Positions 1-7,187 are shown, counted from the first letter of the stretch. The stretch is 31,546 bases of DNA from an uncultured Clostridia bacterium (GCA_946539105.1 CAMNHG010000005.1:1-31546); one strand, 5' to 3'. A program made the numbers and translations. Notes: generated by a model from the letters alone, not told the origin.

Positions 1-695
1 GTCTTATGACGTTAAAGGACAAGGCAGACGCTGTAATCTCTATTGACGCCGATTTACAGGACGACATCAACGTGTTTGACGAGATGGTCGCGAAGTATGA
101 GGACGGCTGCGACGTTGTTTACGGCGTAAGATCAAAAAGAGAGACCGACACCTTCTTTAAGCGTTTTACCGCCGAGGCGTTTTACAAAATTCTCAACCAT
201 ATGGGCGCGAAGGTTATCTTTAACCACGCGGATTTCAGGCTTATGAGCAAACGCGCGCTGGAGGCGTTTTCGCTGTATAAAGAGACAAATATCTTTCTGA
301 GAGGTATGGTTCCGCTTATCGGCTATAAATCGGATATTGTCACCTACGAGCGTTCCGAAAGGCTTGCCGGAGAAAGCAAGTATCCGCTTAAAAAGATGCT
401 CGCACTCGCGTGGGAAGGCATTACCTCGCTTAGTATTCAGCCGATAAGAATCATCACCTGGGCAGGACTAATTATCTTTTTAATCAGCCTGATTATGGTT
501 ATTTACTCAATAATCGCTTTCTTTGCCGGCTGGACTGTAAGCGGCTGGACAAGTACGCTTTGCTCAATTTGGGCACTGGGCGGACTTCAGCTTTTGGCTA
601 TCGGAATTATCGGCGAATATATCGGCAAAATGTACCTTGAAGCCAAACGCCGCCCGAGGTTTATTGTTGAAACCTATTTAGGTGACGACGACTGA
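1..695 (+). CDS. Polyprenyl-phosphate glycosyltransferase, GtrB/DPM1-like GT2 (5' truncated)
   Basis: The visible 229+ residues begin inside a family-2 glycosyltransferase. The acidic metal-binding motif DADLQDD lies at the start, preceded in frame by codons with no stop, so the true start is upstream of the window. The C-terminal part has two strongly hydrophobic helices (around IITWAGLIIFLISLIMVIYS and LGGLQLLAIGIIGEYIGKMY) and ends in a basic KRRPRF segment, the usual GtrB/DPM-like architecture. The family transfers a sugar from a nucleotide donor to undecaprenyl phosphate on the cytoplasmic face, supplying lipid-linked sugars to GT-C enzymes. The next gene carries such a GT-C domain, which fits a shared role in envelope glycan decoration, though a terminator and promoter separate them. 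Family assignment is firm; the sugar is unknown. Confidence 0.88.
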   Translation, partial: LMTLKDKADAVISIDADLQDDINVFDEMVAKYEDGCDVVYGVRSKRETDTFFKRFTAEAFYKILNHMGAKVIFNHADFRLMSKRALEAFSLYKETNIFLRGMVPLIGYKSDIVTYERSERLAGESKYPLKKMLALAWEGITSLSIQPIRIITWAGLIIFLISLIMVIYSIIAFFAGWTVSGWTSTLCSIWALGGLQLLAIGIIGEYIGKMYLEAKRRPRFIVETYLGDDD

Positions 696-710
696 CATAC
701 AACACAAACT

Positions 711-752
711 AAGCTGTCATTTTGATTTGTTCGGAATGGCAGCTTTTATTTT
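711..752 (+). terminator. Rho-independent terminator after the glycosyltransferase
   Basis: An 11-bp stem (AAGCTGTCATT with AATGGCAGCTT, one G-U pair) closes a loop of about 14 nt and is followed by TTTTATTTT. It starts 15 nt after the stop codon. Confidence 0.75.
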
Positions 753-774
753 GAAAAATTGTTATAATTCTTAT

Positions 775-803
775 TTGTACTTATTATTTTTACATTATAT
801 GAT
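775..803 (+). promoter_or_regulatory. Sigma-A type promoter for the acyltransferase/GT-C gene
   Basis: TTGTAC (775-780), a 17-nt spacer and TATGAT (798-803), placing transcription start near 811, about 30 nt before the ATG. It sits directly behind the preceding terminator, so the fusion gene appears to have its own promoter. Confidence 0.5.
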
Positions 804-839
804 AAAATAATATGGAATATAAAAACAAGGAGCGTGTAT

Positions 840-3815
840 ATGGATATTAAAAAGCTCGAACGGCGCGACAGCTCGCTTGATATAATCAGAATTGTCGCCG
901 CCTTTACTGTTTTATCTGTGCACTTCTTTTTGCACAACGGCTTTTACGGAGAAACTGTAACCGGAATGGGACCGCTTGAGGGTTTGTTCTCATTCTTCTC
1001 GACCGGCAATTACAGCGACCTGCACGGACCGCAGATGTTTATAATGGTACAAATGCGCATATTGTTCGGCGTTTGCGTGCCGCTGTTTATGATACTGACC
1101 GGATATTTGATGAGCAAAAAGGAGCTCAGCCGCAGCTACTATAAGGGAATCAGAAAAACTCTGATTATCTTTGTGCTCGCCACAATTTTCTGTATGCTGT
1201 TTAAGTCGATTCACGAGACGCCGTCGGCAAAGGCTGCTTTTTATAACTTTAACTTTGAAGCGATGTTCGAGGCGATTAAGGGCACGGGCAAATACGACCT
1301 TAAGCATTATATTCTCGGAACCCTCGACTTTACCGGCGCAAACTACTCGTGGTATATTGAAATGTACATCGGTCTTTTCCTTATGGCTCCGTTTTTAAAC
1401 CTCGCCTTTAACAAGTTGAAGAGCAAAAGGCAAAGACAGGTGCTTGTAGCCACCTTCCTGTTCCTCACGATGATTCCCACGGTGTTCAATATCTTCAACT
1501 TTGACACCGCCTCGTGGTGGATGACCCCAACCGAAAACGATACCTTCCAAAAGCTGGTTCCGGCATTTTGGATGGGCGTTTATCCTATCACCTACTACTT
1601 TATCGGCGCGTATATAAGAAGGTACGGAATTAAACTTAAGACTAAACCGATGCTGATTTTGTTCTTAATCTGCCAGTTCCTTTTCGGCGCGTTCTGCTTC
1701 TTCAGAAGCTACGGCACAACCTTTAAGTCGGGCACTTATGTTTACTGGTACGGCTTTACTCCCTGCATATTGGCGACGCTTTTGTTTGTTCTGCTCAGCA
1801 GAATAAAGACAAAAAACTGGAGTCCTGCCGTCAAGACTGTTTTATGGAAGGTTTCCGACTTGGCGTTGGGAATTTACCTGATGTCGTTTGTATTTGACAG
1901 CCTTATTTACGACGTGCTCAAAAAGAGCGTTCCGGTTATGGTTGACAGACTGCCGTATTACTTTATCACGGTTCCGCTGTGCTTCCTGCTTTCGATGGTT
2001 GCGTCGTTCATATTAAACGCTCTTGAAAAGCTGATTGTAATTATCTACGAAAAAATCAAGGCATATGTGGTTAAGCAAAAATCAATATCAGACAAACTGT
2101 TCTGGCAGGATGTATTCTTTGCCGCAATGCTTATTGCCGGACTTATTTTCTCAATCTGGAAGGCTCAGTTCGGCTTTGGCGGATATGACGAATCGTTCTA
2201 TCACACAATTCCCAAAAGGCTCCTTATGGGAGACGGGCTGTTTGTTGACGAGTGGAATTTATCGCAGATGTCATCAATTTTGCAGCTTCCGTTTGTATGG
2301 CTCTATACCACCGTTGCAGGCTCTACCGAGGGAATTGTCTACGCCGCAAGAATATTCTACGTTTTTATTCACGCCGGCGCGGCCGTGCTGATTTATTCAA
2401 GACTCAGAAAGCACGGAATCCTCGCGGCAATAGGCAGCGCGTTATTCTTTATCTTCACCCCCTACAACATTATGGCTCTGAGCTATGACTCAATGGGACT
2501 CGGACTTGTGACAGTCGCAGGCGTATTGATTGCCACGGCGGATTACAACAAAAAGCTGTGGATAATCCTCAGCGGTCTGGCGTTTGCCGGAGCGGTGCTT
2601 TGCTGTCCGTATCTCGCGATTGCGTATATTATATACGCGGCTTGTATGGGCGTGCATATCCTGATAAAGAACCGCAACCTTAAATTTGTTCTTTCAAGCA
2701 AGATGTTCTCGGTCAGAACCTTCCTGTTCTTTACACTCGGCATCGGTATTTTGGCGGTAATATTCCTCGCGTTTGTACTGCCAAAGGCAGGAATAGGCGG
2801 AATATTTGAGAATCTCCCCTATATGCTTGACGATCCCCAGCACGTTTCAATGTCGCTCGGAACAAAAATTTGGAAGTATTTTGAGAGCTTCTACAACTGT
2901 CATCAGTTCTTTAAGTATTCGCTCTACACCTACGGTATTATGCTTATTGTGCTCATTTTCGACCGCAAAAGAAAGCTCCACCGTTCGCTGTATTTGATTG
3001 TTACAACCGCTGTTGTAATTTTCACATACGTACTTCTGCTCCCCACGCTTCACTCGACAACCTACAACTCAATTATGTTCCCGATGATATTTATCGGCAT
3101 CACCTCATATATTCTGTGCGACAACAAGCCCCGGGAGCTGTTTGCGGGACTGTTCATTCTCGGAATTATCTATTCATTCTGCGTGCACATCACCTCAAAC
3201 CAGTATTTTTATATTATCTCGATGGCACTCGCTTCTTCAAACGTCGCAAGCTACATCTTCTTAGCTCAGCTAATCAGAGAAATGAAGGAAAACCCCGACA
3301 ATATCACCTACGCTGTTTGGGTTAAAAGGTTCAGCTTAGTATTTGCGGCGTTTATGATATTCCTTCAGGGCGCGTTCCAGATTGGTTCAAAGGCAAGACA
3401 CGTATTTTGGGACGGTCAGCCCGATACTCTAACCGAGAAAATCGAGCAGGGACCTGCCTCGGGAATCCTTACAACTCCTCAAAACGCTGATTCCTACAAC
3501 AAGATTTACGAAGACTTTAAGAGTGCTTACGAAAATAAGCCGGAGGGTAACATCCTGATATTGAGCGACAAAACATGGCTCTACCTCGCGGCTGACGATA
3601 TGCCCTACGGAACCTTCTCCGCATGGCTTGCCGGCGAAAACCCGAGCACCCTTGTAAGGCTTGACAAATATTACACCGTAAATCCCGACAAGCAGCCTAA
3701 GTACATTTATGTACCCAAGGATTCCAAGTGGGATTTTGAACAAATTTCTTCTCAGGCTAATAAGCTGGGCTACAAGAGCAAAGAGAGCGCGTACAGCTAT
3801 CAGTTTGAGAAATAA
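840..3815 (+). CDS. Acyltransferase-3 fused to a GT-C (GT39/ArnT-like) membrane glycosyltransferase
   Basis: This 991-residue polytopic membrane protein has two joined enzymes. Residues 5-400 are an acyltransferase-3 (OafA-like) domain with about ten membrane helices and the family's R-x10-H signature (Arg17, His28), which moves acyl groups onto extracytoplasmic glycans. Residues 421-880 are a second polytopic block with an acidic DE pair (450-451) in the first external loop after a membrane helix, as in GT-C enzymes using polyprenyl-phosphate sugars. The last 110 residues are a soluble tail. An in-frame GTG at 834 exists, but AAGGAG at 827-832 is 7 nt from the ATG at 840, so the ATG is chosen. 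The upstream GtrB-like protein could make the lipid-linked donor. The fusion is read from one uninterrupted frame; substrates are unknown. Confidence 0.82.
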   Translation: MDIKKLERRDSSLDIIRIVAAFTVLSVHFFLHNGFYGETVTGMGPLEGLFSFFSTGNYSDLHGPQMFIMVQMRILFGVCVPLFMILTGYLMSKKELSRSYYKGIRKTLIIFVLATIFCMLFKSIHETPSAKAAFYNFNFEAMFEAIKGTGKYDLKHYILGTLDFTGANYSWYIEMYIGLFLMAPFLNLAFNKLKSKRQRQVLVATFLFLTMIPTVFNIFNFDTASWWMTPTENDTFQKLVPAFWMGVYPITYYFIGAYIRRYGIKLKTKPMLILFLICQFLFGAFCFFRSYGTTFKSGTYVYWYGFTPCILATLLFVLLSRIKTKNWSPAVKTVLWKVSDLALGIYLMSFVFDSLIYDVLKKSVPVMVDRLPYYFITVPLCFLLSMVASFILNALEKLIVIIYEKIKAYVVKQKSISDKLFWQDVFFAAMLIAGLIFSIWKAQFGFGGYDESFYHTIPKRLLMGDGLFVDEWNLSQMSSILQLPFVWLYTTVAGSTEGIVYAARIFYVFIHAGAAVLIYSRLRKHGILAAIGSALFFIFTPYNIMALSYDSMGLGLVTVAGVLIATADYNKKLWIILSGLAFAGAVLCCPYLAIAYIIYAACMGVHILIKNRNLKFVLSSKMFSVRTFLFFTLGIGILAVIFLAFVLPKAGIGGIFENLPYMLDDPQHVSMSLGTKIWKYFESFYNCHQFFKYSLYTYGIMLIVLIFDRKRKLHRSLYLIVTTAVVIFTYVLLLPTLHSTTYNSIMFPMIFIGITSYILCDNKPRELFAGLFILGIIYSFCVHITSNQYFYIISMALASSNVASYIFLAQLIREMKENPDNITYAVWVKRFSLVFAAFMIFLQGAFQIGSKARHVFWDGQPDTLTEKIEQGPASGILTTPQNADSYNKIYEDFKSAYENKPEGNILILSDKTWLYLAADDMPYGTFSAWLAGENPSTLVRLDKYYTVNPDKQPKYIYVPKDSKWDFEQISSQANKLGYKSKESAYSYQFEK

Positions 3816-3840
3816 TAACACAAACCGCGTTAATAAAGTG

Positions 3841-3869
3841 TTGTAAATTTCCGCGCTTTATGATATATT
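3841..3869 (+). promoter_or_regulatory. Candidate promoter for the phosphohexomutase gene
   Basis: TTGTAA (3841-3846), 17-nt spacer, TATATT (3864-3869), about 60 nt upstream of the start codon. Other AT-rich -10-like sequences lie closer to the gene (3900-3911), so the exact start is uncertain. Confidence 0.4.
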
Positions 3870-3929
3870 TAATTTTGTAAAAATAAACGTAATAAAACTT
3901 TATATTATATTTTATGGAGGGATTTTATT

Positions 3930-5651
3930 ATGGAAATTATGAGCTTGTACAACTCCTGGCTCGAAAACGCAACCGAGGATAAAGACCTTATCACTGAGCT
4001 TGAAAGCATTAAGGGCGACGAAAACGAGATTTATGAGCGTTTTTACACCGCGCTTAAATTCGGCACAGCAGGCTTAAGAGGCGTTATCGGCGCAGGCACA
4101 AACAGAATGAACATTTATGTAGTCCGTCAGGCTACTCAGGGCTTGGCAAACTACGTTCTCGGCAAGTACGGCAAGGGTGCTGTCGCAATTTCCCACGACA
4201 GCAGAATCAAGGCTGATCTGTTTATGAACGAGGCTGCAAGGGTTCTTGCCGCCAACGGAATTAAAACCTATATCACAACCGAGCTTCAGCCCACACCCGT
4301 GCTCTCCTACCTTGTGCGCTACTTTAAGTGTCAGGCAGGTATTATGGTAACAGCAAGTCACAATCCTGCAAAATACAACGGTTACAAGGCATACGGCGAG
4401 GACGGCTGTCAGATGACAGACAACGCCGCGGCGGCTGTTTATGATGAAATTCAGAAGCTCGATATGTTTAACGACGTTAAGACAATGGACTTTGACGAGG
4501 CTATCGAAAAAGGTCTTATCGAGTATGTTGACGACAGCGTTTATGAAACTTACCTCGACGAGGTTATGAAGCAGCAGGTTAACCCCGGAATCTGCAAGGG
4601 TTCGGGCTTAAAGGTTGTTTACACTCCCCTTAACGGCGCAGGCAACAAGCTGGTAAGAAAAATTCTTAACAGAATCGGCGTTGAGGAAGTTACCGTAGTT
4701 CCCGAGCAGGAAATGCCCGACGGAAACTTCACCACCTGCCCCTATCCCAACCCCGAAATCAGAGAAGCCCTTGCAAAAGGACTTGAGCTCTGCGAAAAGG
4801 TTAAACCCGACCTGCTCCTCGCTACCGACCCCGACTCTGACCGTGTAGGTATCGCCGTAAAGGATTTTGACGGCAGCTACAGACTTATCTCGGGCAACGA
4901 GGACGGCGTAATGCTCACAAACTACATCCTCTCCTGCAAAAAGGAGCAGGGCGTTCTTCCCGAAAATCCCGTTGTAGTTAAGACTATCGTTACAACCAAG
5001 CTGATTAACAAGCTGTGCGAAAAGTACGGCTGCGAGCTTAAAAACGTGCTCACAGGCTTTAAGTACATCGGCGAGGTAATTCTTAACCTCGAGAAAAAGG
5101 GCGAAGAAAACCGCTATCTGTTCGGTTTTGAGGAAAGCTACGGCTACCTTGCCGGAACTTACGTAAGAGATAAGGACGCTGTTGTAGCTTCAATGCTCAT
5201 TTGCGAAATGACCGCTTACTACAGAAAGCAGGGTATCTCGCTTGCTCAGATGATTGACGACCTTTATAAGGAATTTGGCTACTACCTTAACCAGACCTTC
5301 GCGTTTGAGTTTGAAGGCGCAGCCGGTATGCAAAAGATGAGCGACATTATGTCGGGCGTAAGAGCAAACCTTCCCAAGGCAGTTGATGAGTACAAGGTTG
5401 TTAAGGTAAGCGACTATCAGCTTAAAAAGGAAACCGACCTTATCACCGGCGAGACAACCGACATCACCCTCCCCACCTCGAACGTAATCGCGCTTCACCT
5501 TGAGGGCGACAACGGCGTTATCATCCGTCCGAGCGGCACAGAGCCTAAGATTAAGCTCTATATCACCGCGGTCGGAAAGGACAAAGACGACGCGCTTACA
5601 ATTTGCTCAAAGCTGGTTGAATCGGCAAAAAACATTTTGGGTATTGAATAA
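3930..5651 (+). CDS. pgcA: Phospho-sugar mutase (alpha-phosphoglucomutase/phosphomannomutase)
   Basis: Cytosolic alpha-D-phosphohexomutase interconverting hexose 6-phosphate and hexose 1-phosphate, which feeds nucleotide-sugar and envelope glycan synthesis. All four family motifs are present in order: phosphoserine loop TASHNP (141-146, catalytic Ser143), metal-binding DPDSDR (300-305), sugar-binding FEESYG (400-405) and phosphate-binding RPSGTEPK (533-540). The length of 573 residues matches the long PgcA-type group rather than the GlmM group of about 450. The start is supported by GGAGGG ending 8 nt upstream. It sits alone between its own promoter and a strong terminator. Preference for glucose or mannose cannot be decided from sequence alone. 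Confidence 0.95.
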   Translation: MEIMSLYNSWLENATEDKDLITELESIKGDENEIYERFYTALKFGTAGLRGVIGAGTNRMNIYVVRQATQGLANYVLGKYGKGAVAISHDSRIKADLFMNEAARVLAANGIKTYITTELQPTPVLSYLVRYFKCQAGIMVTASHNPAKYNGYKAYGEDGCQMTDNAAAAVYDEIQKLDMFNDVKTMDFDEAIEKGLIEYVDDSVYETYLDEVMKQQVNPGICKGSGLKVVYTPLNGAGNKLVRKILNRIGVEEVTVVPEQEMPDGNFTTCPYPNPEIREALAKGLELCEKVKPDLLLATDPDSDRVGIAVKDFDGSYRLISGNEDGVMLTNYILSCKKEQGVLPENPVVVKTIVTTKLINKLCEKYGCELKNVLTGFKYIGEVILNLEKKGEENRYLFGFEESYGYLAGTYVRDKDAVVASMLICEMTAYYRKQGISLAQMIDDLYKEFGYYLNQTFAFEFEGAAGMQKMSDIMSGVRANLPKAVDEYKVVKVSDYQLKKETDLITGETTDITLPTSNVIALHLEGDNGVIIRPSGTEPKIKLYITAVGKDKDDALTICSKLVESAKNILGIE

Positions 5652-5672
5652 AACATTAAATCAATAAAACTA

Positions 5673-5715
5673 CAGCCTGTATCAGAGCATCGCGCTTGAT
5701 ACAGGCTGATTTTTA
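5673..5715 (+). terminator. Terminator of the phosphohexomutase gene
   Basis: Twelve-base perfect stem CAGCCTGTATCA (5673-5684) with TGATACAGGCTG (5697-5708), then ATTTTTA. It lies 22 nt after the stop codon. Confidence 0.85.
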
Positions 5716-5729
5716 TATATGCGACAAAA

Positions 5730-5752
5730 GAGGCGGCAAACGCTGCCGCCTC
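5730..5752 (-). terminator. Terminator of the - strand RNA unit
   Basis: Nine-base GC-rich stem GAGGCGGCA/TGCCGCCTC with a 5-nt loop. Read on the - strand it is followed by TTTTGTC, a short U tract. The phosphohexomutase terminator immediately beyond could act as a second stop. Confidence 0.6.
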
Positions 5753-5774
5753 TGAAATTTCAATTAATCCTTAC

Positions 5775-5976
5775 CCGATTGGGTTCGGTCGAATTATACT
5801 AAACTGTTCTTTGGACTCATCTCCGAAAATTTATTATCTAAAGAAAACTAAGGTATTACATCGGACCGTTCTCCATTCGTTAAATTACCGAAATAAAATT
5901 TAACTGTACATAGGACTAATCTCCTGACATAAGATTTATATTAAAAAGAAAACTTAAATTCTCATTGGTCTGTACC
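5775..5976 (-). repeat. Tandem repeat of about 50 nt (about 100 nt higher order) inside the RNA unit
   Basis: On the - strand, GGA-n6-TCC elements occur at 5924-5913, 5874-5863 and 5824-5813, exactly 50 nt apart, with a degenerate fourth (GGTACAGACC) at 5976-5967. Spacers after units 1 and 3 share an ACAGTT...ATTCG-like core. Spacers after units 0 and 2 share an AGTTTTCTTT core followed by AT-rich sequence. This suggests duplication of a module of about 100 nt. Confidence 0.6.
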
Positions 5977-6250
5977 TATTAAATATCAGTTTAATAAACC
6001 CTAAAATATTAAATTGTAAAAAGTCTAACCCAGCCCAATTACATATGGCTTCAACCTAAACCCTTTAACCAAGGCGACGAGCTTTTCATCTATATAAACA
6101 TTATGAAAGCACTTAATTTACTACTTAAAAGTAAGCTCATCACGAACAAAACACGTCTGACTCAAAATACAAATATGTTTCATAAACATTAAAATAATCA
6201 TCTGTTTCGACTTAGCTAAAAAACTTAAATCTCCCCCAAAGCATTGGGGC

Positions 6251-6319
6251 TTAACAGTTGGGCGGTAAGCTCCGGATAAAATCTTTAATGTGATTGATAA
6301 AAGGAATCTTAACTTTCAT
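6251..6319 (-). CDS. Small ORF of 22 codons at the 5' end of the RNA unit
   Basis: ATG at 6319-6317 follows a perfect AGGAGG (6333-6328) at 8-nt spacing and runs 22 codons to TAA. The peptide begins MKVKIPFINHIKDF and ends SLPPNC. It is basic and moderately hydrophobic, without a clear transmembrane helix. AGGAG sits in the loop of a 5-bp AAGAC/GTCTT hairpin, which would gate initiation. The stop codon directly precedes the CCCCAA/TTGGGG hairpin that resembles the small + strand RNA. It could be a leader peptide, a type I toxin-like peptide, or a chance ORF in a structured RNA. Confidence 0.35.
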   Translation of the reverse strand: MKVKIPFINHIKDFIRSLPPNC

Positions 6320-6351
6320 ATCTAAGACCTCCTGTCTTTTATCTTGTCTAT

Positions 6352-6380
6352 ATTTTACCAAATAAAATTAACATTGTCAA
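6352..6380 (-). promoter_or_regulatory. Strong sigma-A promoter of the - strand RNA unit
   Basis: On the - strand, consensus TTGACA (6380-6375), 17-nt spacer, TAAAAT (6357-6352). It is the best promoter match in the window and has no large ORF behind it. Confidence 0.75.
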
Positions 6381-6424
6381 TACTTTTTATAAAAATATTT
6401 TAAATTTTATTTTTCAAAATCCTA

Positions 6425-6453
6425 TTGAAGAATTAAATTATTTGTGCTATAAT
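6425..6453 (+). promoter_or_regulatory. Sigma-A promoter of the + strand small RNA
   Basis: TTGAAG (6425-6430), 17-nt spacer, perfect TATAAT (6448-6453). Transcription should begin near 6460, just before a hairpin. It is divergent from the promoter at 6352-6380; the two -35 elements are 44 nt apart. Confidence 0.7.
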
Positions 6454-6459
6454 AAAAAT

Positions 6460-6511
6460 TGTGAGGGCGATAACCACCCTCACCATCTCCCCTAATATTG
6501 GGGATTTTTTT
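6460..6511 (+). ncRNA. Candidate small RNA of about 50 nt made of two hairpins
   Basis: Immediately behind a consensus promoter lies GTGAGGG (6461-6467) pairing with CCCTCAC (6477-6483), then a terminator hairpin TCCCC/GGGGA (6488-6504) with TTTTTTT. There is no room for an ORF. Two segments, ATCTCCCC (6485-6492) and ATTGGGG (6497-6503), also occur on the + strand at 6229-6236 and 6243-6249, where the divergent RNA is transcribed from the other strand. The small RNA is therefore complementary to the hairpin just after the 22-codon ORF. Organisation resembles divergent antisense regulators such as IstR/tisB; function is inferred. Confidence 0.6.
6488..6511 (+). terminator. Terminator of the small RNA
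   Basis: TCCCC (6488-6492), 7-nt loop, GGGGA (6500-6504), then seven T residues. Confidence 0.75.
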
Positions 6512-6544
6512 ATTTTAAGCGATTATAAGCTATAAACAATTTAA

Positions 6545-6573
6545 AAGAAAAAGAGAGCTGATAAATCAGCTCC
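6545..6573 (-). terminator. Terminator of the Xre-type regulator gene
   Basis: Eight-base stem GAGCTGAT/ATCAGCTC (6555-6572) with a 2-nt AA gap between arms. On the - strand it is followed by the T-rich TCTTTTTCTTTT. Confidence 0.7.
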
Positions 6574-6595
6574 CGGAATCAGCCAAAGGAATATA

Positions 6596-6844
6596 TTACT
6601 TTTCTCTGCCGAGCAAATAGTCCACCGATACCTCGAGGATATCCGCAAGAGCTACGAGCTCAACATCCGTTACAAATCTGATCTGACCTTCTAGCTTTGA
6701 AAGACCGGAGGCGTTCATATCAACACCGTTTACCTGAAGCTGTGCAAGAAGCTCCTTTTGTTTCATACCCTTCTGCTTTCTTACAAGCTCAACACGATTA
6801 CCTACAAGGTTTCTGTCTCCCAATTCCTGCTTACGTAATCTCAT
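6596..6844 (-). CDS. Small Xre-family HTH transcriptional regulator
   Basis: An 82-residue protein that is almost entirely a helix-turn-helix domain of the Cro/C1 type: the pattern RVELVRKQKGMKQKELLAQL, a recognition-helix region around ASGLSKLEGQ, and a closing ADILEVSVDYLLGRE that is typical of HTH_3 proteins. Stand-alone domains of this size are usually dimeric DNA-binding repressors. GGAG lies about 10 nt upstream of the ATG on the - strand. A promoter (6952-6980) and its own terminator make it monocistronic. It is next to the divergent RNA pair, so it might regulate that locus, but no operator is recognised and this is only a positional guess. Confidence 0.85.
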   Translation of the reverse strand: MRLRKQELGDRNLVGNRVELVRKQKGMKQKELLAQLQVNGVDMNASGLSKLEGQIRFVTDVELVALADILEVSVDYLLGREK

Positions 6845-6884
6845 TTTTTACTCTCTCCAAATCTAAGTTGTTTTAATTCTTTGT

Positions 6885-6938
6885 AAAAATTCTTATAAAA
6901 TATTCTAAAAAAATATTCTTATAAAAAATTCTCCAAAA
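6885..6938 (-). repeat. AT-rich imperfect tandem repeat in the regulator's leader
   Basis: Two copies of about 26 nt built on AATTCTTATAAAA-TATTCT occur at 6885-6910 and 6911-6938, between the regulator's promoter and its start codon. Being so AT-rich, it may be simple low-complexity sequence rather than a functional operator. Confidence 0.4.
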
Positions 6939-6951
6939 ACATTATGGACTT

Positions 6952-6980
6952 ATTATAATACTTTCAAAGAAAAAAAACAA
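6952..6980 (-). promoter_or_regulatory. Candidate promoter of the Xre-type regulator
   Basis: On the - strand TTGTTT (6980-6975), 17-nt spacer, TATAAT (6957-6952), giving a leader of about 100 nt. The surroundings are very AT-rich, which raises the chance of a false match. Confidence 0.45.
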
Positions 6981-7119
6981 GCCTTTTTTGTAAATAAATT
7001 TAAAAAAATGAAATTTTTTATCGTTTTTAGTTACAATACGAGAACCGATTGTGCGTTATGCTTTTATTCTTTAGAGTATCAATATACTTTTTATCTATAA
7101 TTACTATAGTTTTTGCCGC

Positions 7120-7187
7120 TGTGGAATGTTGTTAAGTCTGTTAAAACTCGACTTTTTCTTTGTGGAAGATTGTTAGATATGTTAAAA
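7120..7187. repeat. Direct repeat upstream of the sigma factor operon
   Basis: Two 27-nt copies starting TGTGGAA and ending TGTTAAAA lie at 7120-7146 and 7161-7187 (22 of 27 identical, 41-nt period, about four helical turns). They stand about 155-220 nt before the sigma factor start. The rest of 6981-7342 shows no gene and no clear promoter. The pair could be regulator binding sites; none is recognised. Confidence 0.5.

Larger units (their letters stand above)
5722..6346 (-). ncRNA. Candidate large structured RNA (about 620 nt), no large ORF
   Basis: A complete transcription unit with no sizeable ORF. The promoter at 6352-6380 predicts a start near 6345 and a hairpin at 5730-5752 ends it. 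Paired elements seen by eye, in RNA order: hairpin CCCCAA/TTGGGG (6234-6249); ATGTTT/AAACAT with a 3-nt loop (6175-6189); a helix of GATGAGCT (6141-6134) with AGCTCGTC (6083-6076) enclosing two smaller hairpins, like a three-way junction; then tandem units of about 50 nt headed by GGA...TCC elements, one with an 8-bp stem (5879-5886/5897-5904). Size and lineage recall the ROOL/GOLLD/OLE class of large bacterial RNAs. I could not match it to one, so family membership is unproven. It is too long and differently organised for RNase P, tmRNA, SRP or 6S RNA. Confidence 0.55.

Noticed and set aside
834..839. GTG start for the acyltransferase fusion
   Set aside because: Only 1 nt after AAGGAG, too close for initiation; the ATG at 840 has proper spacing.
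3429..3821. - strand open frame of 130 codons at the end of the acyltransferase fusion
   Set aside because: It is a shadow of the well-supported + strand gene and has no recognisable domain.
5813..5924. CRISPR array, from the regular 50-nt repeats
   Set aside because: The shared element is only 12 nt and varies in sequence, the spacers resemble each other, and no cas gene is near.
5722..6346. tmRNA, RNase P, SRP or 6S RNA
   Set aside because: Too long, no CCA-ended tRNA-like domain, and none of the recognisable core motifs of those RNAs was seen.
7120..7187. DnaA boxes or a replication origin
   Set aside because: TGTGGAA only partly matches the DnaA box reverse complement, there are just two copies, and dnaA/dnaN are not nearby.
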